Below are positions 12,212 to 20,260 of a DNA stretch of 64,000 nt, one piece after another. The DNA is from Tabrizicola aquatica. Lineage in GTDB: Bacteria; Pseudomonadota; Alphaproteobacteria; Rhodobacterales; Rhodobacteraceae. Position 1 is the stretch's first letter. Each line of letters starts with the position of its first letter. The stretch spans positions 248,001 to 312,000 of the forward strand of contig NZ_PJON01000001.1 of the NCBI RefSeq assembly GCF_002900975.1. Reading direction: 5' to 3'. A program made the position numbers and the translations under genes. The notes beneath the pieces were generated by a model. The model was not told the DNA's origin. It worked only from the letters and a program-made list of their open reading frames with translations, and searched no databases.

Positions 12212-13042
12212 TCACTTCACCGCGCCAAAGGTCAGGCCGCGGACGAGTTGCTTCTGGCTGAACCAGCCAAGGATCAGGATCGGCATGATGGCCATGGCAC
12301 TGGCCGCCGAGAGTTTCGCGTAAAACAGCCCCTGCGGCGCCGAGAAGCTGGCGATAAAGGCTGACAAGGGGGCCGCCTTGGTGGTGGTCAGGGTGATCGT
12401 CCAGAACGCCTCGTTCCACGCCAGGATGATGTTCAGCAGCATGGTCGAGGCGATGCCGGGGATCGCCATCGGCGTCAGCACGTAGACGATCTCATTCCAC
12501 AGGCTTGCGCCGTCCATCCGCGCGGCCTCAAGGATCTCGCCGGGGATTTCCTTGAAGTAGGTGTAAAGCATCCAGATGATGATCGGCAGGTTCATCAGCA
12601 TCAGGACCAGCACCAGCCCGATCCGCGTGTCCAGAAGCCCGAACTGCAGGAACAAAAGGTAGATCGGCACCATCACCGCGACGGCGGGCATCATCTTGGT
12701 GGACAGCATCCACATCAGCAGATCCTTGGTCCGCTTGCCCGGCACGAAGGCCATGGACCAGGCCGCCGGAATGGCGATCAGCAGGCCCAGAAGCGTGGAG
12801 CCGACCGCGATCACGACCGAGTTCCAGAAGAACCGGGGATAGTCCGACCGGCCCCAGACCTCGACATAGTTCTCCAGCGTCCAGTCGGCACCCAGGAACT
12901 CGGGCGGCATGGCCACGGCGCTGGCCTCGGTCTTGAAGCTGGTCAGGATCATCCACAGGACCGGGAAGAAGATGATCAGGGCGACCGTCCAGGCGGCGAT
13001 CGTGGTCAGCCACAGGCGACGGGGGGAATGGGCGCGGGCCAT
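12212..13042 (-). CDS. smoG: Polyol ABC transporter permease, MalG type
   Basis: 276 residues from ATG 13042; a frame extending to 13075 adds 11 residues that overlap the spacer to smoF. Six membrane segments are expected; the first is LWLTTIAAWTVALIIFFPVLWMIL. The EAA coupling motif is EAARMDGASLWNEIVYVLTPMA. It forms the membrane channel with SmoF and contacts SmoK. The short spacers place it in the operon. Confidence 0.9.
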   Translation of the reverse strand: MARAHSPRRLWLTTIAAWTVALIIFFPVLWMILTSFKTEASAVAMPPEFLGADWTLENYVEVWGRSDYPRFFWNSVVIAVGSTLLGLLIAIPAAWSMAFVPGKRTKDLLMWMLSTKMMPAVAVMVPIYLLFLQFGLLDTRIGLVLVLMLMNLPIIIWMLYTYFKEIPGEILEAARMDGASLWNEIVYVLTPMAIPGIASTMLLNIILAWNEAFWTITLTTTKAAPLSAFIASFSAPQGLFYAKLSAASAMAIMPILILGWFSQKQLVRGLTFGAVK

Positions 13043-13052
13043 GGCTCTCTCC

Positions 13053-13925
13053 TCACGCGTCCAGATGCCGGCCAATGCCGCGCATCAGGAAATAGGCCAC
13101 GATATTGGCCAGGATCACCGCGATGATCCCGCCGGCTGCTGCCCGGCCGATGTCCTTGGCGACGATGGCCTGCTTGAAGATCATGTAGGGCAGGGTGGTC
13201 GAGGCCGACCCCGGCCCGCCTTGGGTGGTGGTGAAGATCTCGCCGAAGATGCCCAGAAGGAAGATCGTCTGGATCAGGATCACCACGGTGATCGCCCGCG
13301 TCAGATGCGGCAGGATGATGAACCGGAAGCGGTTGAAGGCCGATGCCCCGTCCATTTCGGCCGCCTCCAGCTGCTCGGACGACAGCGATTGCAGCGCGGT
13401 GACAAAGATCAGCGTGGCGAAGGGCAGCCATTCCCAGGCGACGATCCCGATGACGCTTGGCATGGGATAGCTTTCCAGAAACAGGATCGGCTGCGCGCCG
13501 AAGCCCCGGGCGATGGCCGAGAACAGACCGTTCTGCGGATGCATGAACAGGTTTTCCCAGATCGAGGCGGCTACGGGCGGCATCACGAAGAAGGGCGCGA
13601 TCACCAGGATGCGCAGCACGCCCTGGCCCTTGATCGGCTGGTCCAGAAGCAGCGCGATCAGGATGCCCAGAACCACGGTGATCAGCAGCACGCCCCCCAC
13701 CAGCAACAGCGTATTGGTCAGCGCCAGCCAGAAATCGGGCGAGTTGAAGAACCAGACATAGTTGTTGACGCCCACCCAGCCGGTCCGGTCCGGCGACAGC
13801 AGCCGGTACAGCCGAAAGGAGAACCAGGCCGTCATCGCCAGGGGCACGATCATCCAGATGAACAGCAGGATGACAGAGGGCGCCACCATGAAGCGGGCAG
13901 CCAGGCGGGTGGATTGGGTGGACAT
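13053..13925 (-). CDS. smoF: Polyol ABC transporter permease, MalF type
   Basis: 290 residues. Membrane segments include PSVILLFIWMIVPLAMTAWFSF near the N-terminus. The EAA loop is EAAEMDGASAFNRFRFIILPHL. It is the partner of SmoG and the first permease after the binding-protein gene. A 131-bp spacer with a strong hairpin separates it from smoE, the usual way to keep the binding protein in excess. Confidence 0.9.
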   Translation of the reverse strand: MSTQSTRLAARFMVAPSVILLFIWMIVPLAMTAWFSFRLYRLLSPDRTGWVGVNNYVWFFNSPDFWLALTNTLLLVGGVLLITVVLGILIALLLDQPIKGQGVLRILVIAPFFVMPPVAASIWENLFMHPQNGLFSAIARGFGAQPILFLESYPMPSVIGIVAWEWLPFATLIFVTALQSLSSEQLEAAEMDGASAFNRFRFIILPHLTRAITVVILIQTIFLLGIFGEIFTTTQGGPGSASTTLPYMIFKQAIVAKDIGRAAAGGIIAVILANIVAYFLMRGIGRHLDA

Positions 13926-14019
13926 GGGCGCGTCTCCGAAAGGGGCAAGGCGCGGGGGCAGGGGCAGGGCGCGGACAGGGGAAATCGCGGGACAGGGCAG
14001 TCGGCACCGCCGAAGGGGG

Positions 14020-14047
14020 GCGGGGCCAGCCGCAAGGCCGGCCCCGC
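14020..14047 (-). other. Intercistronic hairpin between smoE and smoF
   Basis: Outer 8-bp stem GCGGGGCC/GGCCCCGC, one mismatch, inner GCC/GGC stem and a 4-base loop. It lies 9 bp after the smoE stop codon on the transcript. No T-run follows, so it more likely protects the smoE 3' end and allows partial readthrough than terminates fully. Confidence 0.65.
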
Positions 14048-14056
14048 ACCGATAGC

Positions 14057-15367
14057 TTACTTGATATAGCCCGTGGCCGTCATCTCGTCGGTCACTGCGG
14101 CCTGCGCTTCGGCCAACGCCTCGTCCGCGGTCTTTTGTCCTGCCAGTGCGGCCGAGAAGATCTCGCCCACCGTGGTACCCAGGCCCTGGAACTCGGGGAT
14201 GGCGACGAACTGGACGCCGACATACGGCACCGGCTGCACGGTCGGCGCGTTCGGGTCAGCCGAGTTGATGCTGTCGATGGTCATCTTGGCGAAGGGCACC
14301 TTGGCGTACTCTTCATTGGCGTAAAGCGAGCTGCGCGTGCCCGGAGGAACGTTCGCCCAGCCTTCCTTGGAGGCAACCAGCGCCAGATAGTCCTTGTTCG
14401 TGGCCCAGTTGATGAAGGTCTTGGCGGCGTCCTGCTTCTGGCTGGAGGCGGGGATCGCCAGCGACCAGGCCCAAAGCCAGTTGCCGCGCTTGCCCAGACC
14501 GTTGTCGGGGGCCAGGGCGAAGCCGACCTTGTCAGCGACGGTCGAATCCTTGCCGGTCACGAAGGAGGCCGCGACGGTGGCGTCGATCCACATCCCGCAC
14601 TTGCCCTGGTTGAACAGCGTCAGGTTCTCGTTGAACCCGTTGTTCGAGGCACCGGGCGGGCCATAGTTGTTCATCAGGTTCAGATAGAACTCCAGCGTCG
14701 CCTTCCACTCGGGGCTGTCGAACTGCGGGTTCCACGCCTCGTCGAACCAGCGCGCGCCGAACGAGTTCGACATGGCGGTCAGGAAGGCCATGTTCTCGCC
14801 CCAGCCGGCCTTGCCGCGCAGGCAGACGCCGTAGATTTCGGCCTCTTTGTTCGTCATCGCGGCCGCGGCCTTTTCGATGTCGGCCCAGGTCGGCGCGTCG
14901 GGCATGGTCAGGCCGGCGGCCTCCATCAGGTCCTTGCGGTACATCACCATCGAGGATTCGCCATAGAAGGGCGAAGCGTAGAGGTTGCCATCGACCGTCA
15001 GACCACCCCGGATCGCGGGCAGCAGGTCGTCCACGTCATATTCGGCCGGCAGGTCGTTCAGGCTGGCGAGCCAGCCCTGCTTTCCCCAGATCGGAACCTC
15101 GTAGGTGCCGATGGTGATCACGTCATACTGACCGCCGCCGGTGGCGATGTCGGTCGTGACGTTCTGGCGCAGGACGTTTTCTTCCAGCGTCACCCACTCG
15201 ACCTTGATGTCGGGGTGCTTGGCGTTGAAGTCGTCCATCAGGCCCTGCATGCGGACCATGTCGCCGTTGTTCACGGTGGCGACGGTGATGGTGGTTTCGG
15301 CCATTGCCGTGCCCGCAAAGGCAACGATGGCCGTCGCGCCGAGAAGCGCGCGTAGCGTCGTGGTCAT
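14057..15367 (-). CDS. smoE: Polyol ABC transporter periplasmic binding protein
   Basis: 436 residues from ATG 15367. The upstream frame (19 more residues to 15424) is rejected because the signal peptide MTTTLRALLGATAIVAFAGTAMA starts here and because it would run through a likely operator. The mature protein (ETTITVATVNNGDMVRMQ) is a family 1 solute-binding protein of the size and type of SmoE. It should bind sorbitol or mannitol in the periplasm and deliver it to SmoFG. It is the first transporter gene of the operon, after the SorC regulator gene. Confidence 0.9.
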   Translation of the reverse strand: MTTTLRALLGATAIVAFAGTAMAETTITVATVNNGDMVRMQGLMDDFNAKHPDIKVEWVTLEENVLRQNVTTDIATGGGQYDVITIGTYEVPIWGKQGWLASLNDLPAEYDVDDLLPAIRGGLTVDGNLYASPFYGESSMVMYRKDLMEAAGLTMPDAPTWADIEKAAAAMTNKEAEIYGVCLRGKAGWGENMAFLTAMSNSFGARWFDEAWNPQFDSPEWKATLEFYLNLMNNYGPPGASNNGFNENLTLFNQGKCGMWIDATVAASFVTGKDSTVADKVGFALAPDNGLGKRGNWLWAWSLAIPASSQKQDAAKTFINWATNKDYLALVASKEGWANVPPGTRSSLYANEEYAKVPFAKMTIDSINSADPNAPTVQPVPYVGVQFVAIPEFQGLGTTVGEIFSAALAGQKTADEALAEAQAAVTDEMTATGYIK

Positions 15368-15389
15368 GGGTTCCCTCCCTGGGTCAGCG

Positions 15390-15424
15390 GTGAGCAAATC
15401 ATCGCCTATCGGGTAAATGCTCAC
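15390..15424. promoter_or_regulatory. Candidate SorC-family operator upstream of smoE
   Basis: Inverted repeat GTGAGCA (15390-15396) and TGCTCAC (15418-15424), centres about 28 bp apart, 22 bp upstream of the smoE start in the 105-bp sorC-smoE spacer. Symmetry, spacing and position fit an operator for the adjacent SorC-type regulator. Confidence 0.5.
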
Positions 15425-15472
15425 ATCAGGCCCGGAGTCGTCAAGCCCCCTCTTCCGCCGCAGGTGCGAAAG

Positions 15473-16429
15473 TCAGGCGCGGTCCAGAAGGGCGCGGGCG
15501 GTCGGCTCGTCCGTGACCAAGCCGTTGATGATGCGGGATTTCAGCGCGGCATGAATGGCGGGAACCTTGGATGCGCCCGCAGCGATGCCGATCGAGGGGC
15601 GGTCCAGTCCCGGCGCCACGCGCACCCCGCCGGTGCGCATGTTGGTGCCCAGGTCCAGATAGCGGCCCTCCGAATCAAAGACCCAGCCCGCCACCTCGCC
15701 CACGGCGCCGGCGGCCTGCATCTCGTCCAGCTCGGCCCGGCTGACGAAACCGTCGGCCAGAAGCGGCGCGTCGTTCGACATCTGGCCGACGCCGACCAGG
15801 ATCACATCCGCCGCCTCGGCCAGCGCCACGACCTTCTGCACCGGACCCAGCGCGTGGAAGGCGGCGTTCTCCTCGGGTGTGGGGCTGATCACCGGGACCG
15901 GCATCGGGTAGTGCGGCGCGCGCACCTTGTCGGCAATGCGCATCACCACGTCGAAGAAACTGGCTGATCCATCGGGGGCAATGTTGCCGATCAGGCTGAC
16001 CAGCCGGTGCTGCGGCGCGTCGATCTCGACCATCGCGTCGACCATGCCGCGCATGGCCCGGCCGGTCCCCAGCCCGATCACAAGCGGCTGCGGCATCCGC
16101 AGGAACCGCTCCAGTTCCGCCGCAGCGGCGGGGGCAATGGCGCGCACCCCGTCGCCGCCCGGCCCCAGCCCCGGCGAGACGCGCGCCCGACCCAGCCCGA
16201 AGCGGCGGCAAAGCTCGGCCTCCAGGTCCAGGCAGGCCCCGATCCGGTGGTTCAGTCGGACATGGATCAGCCCCTCGGCCATCGCGCGGCTGACCAGGCG
16301 CTGGGCGCGCTGGCGGCTGACGCCCAGTTCCGTCGCAATCTGGTCCTGCGTCAGGCCGCCGACATAATACAGCCACCCCGCCCGGGCGGCCTCGTCATGC
16401 AGGGAAGGTTCGGGGTCAAGGCGGCTCAT
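15473..16429 (-). CDS. SorC/DeoR-type polyol-responsive transcriptional regulator
   Basis: 318 residues. The N-terminal helix-turn-helix is LTQDQIATELGVSRQRAQRLVSRA (about 26-49). The remainder is the SorC sugar-binding domain, with GLGTGRAMRGMVDAM, ILVGVGQM and the late GVRVAPGLDRPSIGIAAG block. Such proteins bind phosphorylated or free sugars and control the adjacent catabolic operon. It overlaps the HAD gene by 4 bp and precedes smoE, so it probably autoregulates the whole cluster through the dyad at 15390. Confidence 0.9.
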   Translation of the reverse strand: MSRLDPEPSLHDEAARAGWLYYVGGLTQDQIATELGVSRQRAQRLVSRAMAEGLIHVRLNHRIGACLDLEAELCRRFGLGRARVSPGLGPGGDGVRAIAPAAAAELERFLRMPQPLVIGLGTGRAMRGMVDAMVEIDAPQHRLVSLIGNIAPDGSASFFDVVMRIADKVRAPHYPMPVPVISPTPEENAAFHALGPVQKVVALAEAADVILVGVGQMSNDAPLLADGFVSRAELDEMQAAGAVGEVAGWVFDSEGRYLDLGTNMRTGGVRVAPGLDRPSIGIAAGASKVPAIHAALKSRIINGLVTDEPTARALLDRA

Positions 16430-17109
16430 GTCGGTCTCTGCAGGGCAGGGGCAGTCTGGAAGAAGTCGGCAAAGTCGTCAAACCGCCGCGCGGGCGGCGG
16501 GTCGGGATCCGCCGCGCTGCCTGGCACGCGGAAGTGACTGCCGCCGGTGAATTGCCAGACCTGCATCCCCGCAGCCTGAGCGGCCCGCAGGCCCGTCAGG
16601 CTGTCCTCGATCACCAGCGCGCGGTCTGGCACCACGCCCATCCGGGCGGCGGCGAACAGGAACAGGTCCGGCGCGGGCTTGCCGTTCGCCACCTGGCTGG
16701 CGGTGAAAAGCCGGTCCCCGACCCGGTCGCGCAGGCCCGCAAGCTCCAGCGACATCTCGGCCCGCCGGGGCGAGGACGAGGTCGCCACGCACCACGGCAC
16801 CGCCAGCGCGTCCAGCACGTCCGTCACGCCCGGCATCACCGTCAACTCGCGGCGGAAGGCGGCCAGCAATTCCTCGCGGTAGGCTTCCTCGAAGCTGGGG
16901 GCCAGGTCCAGCCCGAACTCGCGCCGGATCGTCGCCATCACCGTGGGATAGCTGCGCCCCAGGAAATGCCGGGCGACATAGGCCAGGTCGATCACCACCC
17001 CCAGCCGCGCCAGTTCCTGCACCAGCATCCGGGCCGAGATGATCTCGCTGTCGATCAGCACCCCGTCGCAGTCGAAGATGACCAGGTCGAACGGCCCGTC
17101 ATGGGACAT
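16426..17109 (-). CDS. HAD-superfamily phosphatase (beta-phosphoglucomutase-like)
   Basis: 227 residues. Motif I FDCDGVLIDSE, motif II ATSSSPRR, Lys in NGKPAPDLFLFAA and motif IV IEDSLTGLRAAQAAGM are intact, with the helical cap inserted after motif I (subfamily IA). It hydrolyses or isomerises a small sugar phosphate. HAD proteins of this kind accompany polyol operons in rhodobacters and could dephosphorylate a dead-end sugar phosphate. The gene begins 3 bp after the kinase stop codon and overlaps sorC. Confidence 0.88.
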   Translation of the reverse strand: MSHDGPFDLVIFDCDGVLIDSEIISARMLVQELARLGVVIDLAYVARHFLGRSYPTVMATIRREFGLDLAPSFEEAYREELLAAFRRELTVMPGVTDVLDALAVPWCVATSSSPRRAEMSLELAGLRDRVGDRLFTASQVANGKPAPDLFLFAAARMGVVPDRALVIEDSLTGLRAAQAAGMQVWQFTGGSHFRVPGSAADPDPPPARRFDDFADFFQTAPALQRPT

Positions 17110-17112
17110 GGG

Positions 17113-18255
17113 TCACTTCACCGCCCAGAAGAAGAACAGCCCCGCGCCCAGGACCAGCACCCCGACGGCGACCAGGAACACGCCGAAGAAATAGCCCATG
17201 TTGTTGGCGACGAACTTGTCCAGCTTGTCGGTGATGTCCTCTTCCGCAGCGGCCGGGGCAGGGGCCCCGACCTCCAGCTTCGGCGGAGGCGCGGCGGGAG
17301 AGACAAACCCCTCTTCCTCGCCACGGCGGATCAGCTCTTGCCAGTCGGGGGCGCTGGCGATCCGGTCCTTGGGCAGGACGCTGACCGCCTTGTCGATCGC
17401 CTCCAGAAACCCCGGCGGATAGCCCTTGAACCGGCCGGCCAGCGGCACATAAGGGTCGCCCGATCCTTCCGCCACCCGCGCCAGCCGGCGCTGGCTTTCC
17501 GGCGGCGCCTTGCCGGTGATCAGCATGTAGAAGGTGGCCCCCAGCGCATAAAGGTCGCTCCACGGCCCCTGTTCCGCGCCCGTCAGATAGAACTCCTGTG
17601 GCGAATAGCCGTCCTTCACCACCCGCCGCCCGGTCAGCACCCGCGTCGCGCGCACCACCTGTTCGGTCGCGGCGCCAAAGTCGATCAGCACCGGATTGCC
17701 GTTCTGGTCGATCAGGATGTTGTCGGGCGAGATGTCGCGGTGCAGGATCCCCGACTGGTGGATGAAGTCCACCGCGCTGAGCATCTTCTTCAGCAGGGTC
17801 ACGATCTGCCCCGGCGTAAAGGCCCGGTCGGTCGATTCCATGATCGCCTGCAGGTCTTTGCCGTTGATGAAGTCGATCGCCATATAGGCGGTGTCGTTGT
17901 CCTCAAAGACCTGATGCACGCCGACGATGTTCGGATGCACCAGCCGCGCCAGGCTGCGCGCCTCTTCGACAAAGCTTTGTACGAAGCTTTTGTATTCGCC
18001 CTGATGCTTGCGCGACCGCGCCCGCACGACCGAGGTCGATCGGCGGCACAAGGTGTTCGGGAAGCACTCCTTGATCACCACCGTCCGGTCCAGCGAATCC
18101 TTCGCCAGATAGGTGATCCCGAACCCGCCCGAGTTCAGGAATCCAAGGATCGTGTATTGCCCGTCCAGCAGCGTCGTGCCCGGCTTCAGGTCGTCGGCGA
18201 AGACGTCGGCGTCCTCGGGCAGGTCATCCAGGTCGTGGGATGGCGTTTCTTGCAT
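17113..18255 (-). CDS. Membrane-anchored Ser/Thr protein kinase
   Basis: 380 residues from ATG 18255 (start MQETPSHDLDDLPEDADVF). It is a Hanks-type kinase: Gly loop LNSGGFGITYLA (about 40-51), Lys62 in VVIKECFP, catalytic HRDISPDNIL (about 172-181), IDFGAA (about 191-196), GYSPQEFY and a substrate-lobe W-SDLYALGATFY. A Pro/Ala linker follows (about 320-338), then one transmembrane helix (about 355-378) at the very C-terminus, so the kinase faces the cytoplasm. No sensor domain is visible. It is transcribed into the HAD/sorC/smo operon with only 3 bp between genes, a neighbour whose link to polyol use is unproven. Confidence 0.88.
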   Translation of the reverse strand: MQETPSHDLDDLPEDADVFADDLKPGTTLLDGQYTILGFLNSGGFGITYLAKDSLDRTVVIKECFPNTLCRRSTSVVRARSRKHQGEYKSFVQSFVEEARSLARLVHPNIVGVHQVFEDNDTAYMAIDFINGKDLQAIMESTDRAFTPGQIVTLLKKMLSAVDFIHQSGILHRDISPDNILIDQNGNPVLIDFGAATEQVVRATRVLTGRRVVKDGYSPQEFYLTGAEQGPWSDLYALGATFYMLITGKAPPESQRRLARVAEGSGDPYVPLAGRFKGYPPGFLEAIDKAVSVLPKDRIASAPDWQELIRRGEEEGFVSPAAPPPKLEVGAPAPAAAEEDITDKLDKFVANNMGYFFGVFLVAVGVLVLGAGLFFFWAVK

Positions 18256-18700
18256 CCGTTGCGTTTTCCGTTTTTCAGGCGCGACGGCCGCTTCCGGCAG
18301 TGCCGGAGGCCGGGGACGGCGCGGACAGCTTTGGCAAAAGGTGCAACTCCCGCAGGTCGGTTTCAACAACAGTTGCGGCGCAGACCGGCAATCGACCGGG
18401 TCTGCGCCGCAGGGCCAAAGCCCGGCAGGCCGGGTGTGGGCCGAGAAGGTGGCGCAAAGGTGGCGGAAATGCGGCGCGCTGGCCTTGGTTCTGTGGACTG
18501 ACGCACAGAAGCCCGCACGCACAGCGATTTTCCGCATCAGGGCCAAGGGTGCGTCCGGGGATTGTGGCAGCGGCAGCCCGCGCGGCACTGTGACAAAAAA
18601 GTCGGTCGTTTTGCAGGCAAGTCGAGGGGGTTCCCGAACCTTCGGGAAAGTTGGCATGCAGGTGCGCAACCCTGGATTGCGGGCCGGTCGATTCGCCGCG
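18256..18700. other. 445-bp gene-free spacer with a perfect hairpin
   Basis: It lies upstream of the kinase and downstream of the FG-GAP gene (both minus strand). It holds a perfect 12-bp stem, GCGGCGCAGACC (18375-18386) and GGTCTGCGCCGC (18399-18410), with a 12-base loop and no T-run. A cysteine-rich in-frame extension of the kinase (C-G-S-C-x2-C-x2-C) can be read here but has poor start context. I see no other gene. Confidence 0.5.
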
Positions 18701-20260
18701 CTACTGCGGCAGCCACGCCTCGGCCGGTGCATCCGGTCGCAGGATCTGGAAACTGCCGGCCGGCAGGGTCTGCCAAGCGCCCTCGGTCCCGTCGGGCCAG
18801 ATCACCCGCAGCTCGGCACTGTCGGCCTCGCCCAACCCATAATGCAGCCACCCGACCGAGCCCGAGGCATGGCCCCCACCCGCCGCAATCTCGTGCCGTT
18901 CCACCACCGCGCCGCGCCGGACCTCGACCACCGCGCCGATGGCGTCGCGGTTCGCCCCGTCCTGCTGCAGGCGCACCTGCACCCAAGTGCCGCCCGGCGT
19001 TCCGGTCTGGCGCCAGACCTGCGCCGGGGCCCAGCGGTTCACCACCACCAGGTCCAGCAGCCCGTCCAGGTTCAGGTCCACCACCTGCGCCCCCCGCGCG
19101 ATCCCCATGCTGGCCACGCCCGCCCGGTCGCCCGCTTCGACAAAGACGCCGTCCGGCTGGCCCAGAAGCAGGTTGTTCGGGTCCTCGGCCGCGAAATCCG
19201 GCATCTTCGCCACGTTGCCCTTGGCTACGAACAGGTCCAGCCAGCCGTCGTTGTTCACATCGGCAAACTGCGGGTGCCAGGCGGTGGATGGCTTGAAATC
19301 CCCGCCGGTATAGGGCCGGTGCGCCGTGACCCCCGATTTGAAGGCAAGATCGGCATAATCGGGCAGGCCGGTCGCCGGGTCCTTCAGGAATTGCAGCTTG
19401 TTGTCGGCCATCGAGGTCAGGAAGTAATCCTGAAAGCCGTCCCGGTTCACATCCGCCGCCGCGATGCCCATGCCCCAGATGCGCAGCCGCTTCCAGCCCT
19501 CGGCCTCGGTGTAAAGCCGGGGGGCAGCACCGGGGTCCAGATGCCACAACTGCTCTTGCCCGCCCTTGTAGTATTCGCGGTCGTTCGACACCCGCAGCGC
19601 CGGCTGGCCGGAGCGGTTCCAGTCGGTGAAGATCATCGACAGCGCACAGAAGGACGGGGTCAGCGGGATCGGCGGGGCGAAACCCTGTCCGTCCGGTCCT
19701 GGCCGGTGCAGCCAGTTGTCGGTGCAAGACCCCCAGGGAAACGCCTCTTCCTTGCGGTCGACATAATTGCCGACGGCCAAGGTCGGCCAGGTCTGCCCCC
19801 GCTCCCAGATCGCGGCAAAGGCGGTGGACCAGGCGTCGCCGCCGTCAAAGCCCCAGGCCGACTGTTCGAACCGGCAGTCGCCCAGGCCGCGCATCACCCG
19901 GTTTTCGCCCAGCCGCAGCACGACCAGGTCCATGATCCCGTCGCTGTCCACGTCCAGCGGATAGGCCCCCAGCACCGCGTCCAACTCCAGCGCGCCGGTG
20001 TTCTCGAACGCCAGCGCCCCGCCCACCGGGCTGCGGTTCACATACAGCGCCGAAAGCCCCACGCCGCCCGACAGGAACACCTCGGGCTTGCCATCGCCCG
20101 AGCAGTCGAAGGTCGCCACGCCCCCGCCGACCATGTATTCCCAGTCGCCCTCGAAACTGGTCGCAAGACCCGAAGGGACCGTCTCCTCAGTAAAGACCGG
20201 CACCACCGGCTCGGCCATGGCGGGGCTGGCCAGCGCCAGCAACACAAGGGCGCGCATCAC
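18701..20260 (-). CDS. Secreted FG-GAP/VCBS repeat protein with ASPIC/UnbV C-terminus (CRTAC1-like)
   Basis: 519 residues with a signal peptide (MMRALVLLALASPAMA). Repeated calcium-loop blades are visible: DCSGDGKPEVFL, DVDSDGIMDLVVL, DVNRDGFQDYFL, DVNNDGWLDLFV and DLNLDGLLDLVVV, i.e. an integrin-like beta-propeller. The C-terminal 110 residues (GTWVQVRLQQDGANRDAIGAVVEVR through ELRVIWPDGTEGAW) are the ASPIC/UnbV domain. Such CRTAC1-like proteins are secreted, of uncertain function. Its start overlaps the haloperoxidase stop by 4 bp, so the two are co-translated and presumably work together outside the cytoplasm. Confidence 0.9.
   Translation of the reverse strand: MMRALVLLALASPAMAEPVVPVFTEETVPSGLATSFEGDWEYMVGGGVATFDCSGDGKPEVFLSGGVGLSALYVNRSPVGGALAFENTGALELDAVLGAYPLDVDSDGIMDLVVLRLGENRVMRGLGDCRFEQSAWGFDGGDAWSTAFAAIWERGQTWPTLAVGNYVDRKEEAFPWGSCTDNWLHRPGPDGQGFAPPIPLTPSFCALSMIFTDWNRSGQPALRVSNDREYYKGGQEQLWHLDPGAAPRLYTEAEGWKRLRIWGMGIAAADVNRDGFQDYFLTSMADNKLQFLKDPATGLPDYADLAFKSGVTAHRPYTGGDFKPSTAWHPQFADVNNDGWLDLFVAKGNVAKMPDFAAEDPNNLLLGQPDGVFVEAGDRAGVASMGIARGAQVVDLNLDGLLDLVVVNRWAPAQVWRQTGTPGGTWVQVRLQQDGANRDAIGAVVEVRRGAVVERHEIAAGGGHASGSVGWLHYGLGEADSAELRVIWPDGTEGAWQTLPAGSFQILRPDAPAEAWLPQ

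Noticed and set aside
18256-18732. N-terminal extension of the kinase frame with a C-G-S-C-x2-C-x2-C cluster
   Set aside because: The extension overlaps the neighbouring gene's 3' end, has untypical composition, and the start at 18255 gives a normal kinase N-terminus.
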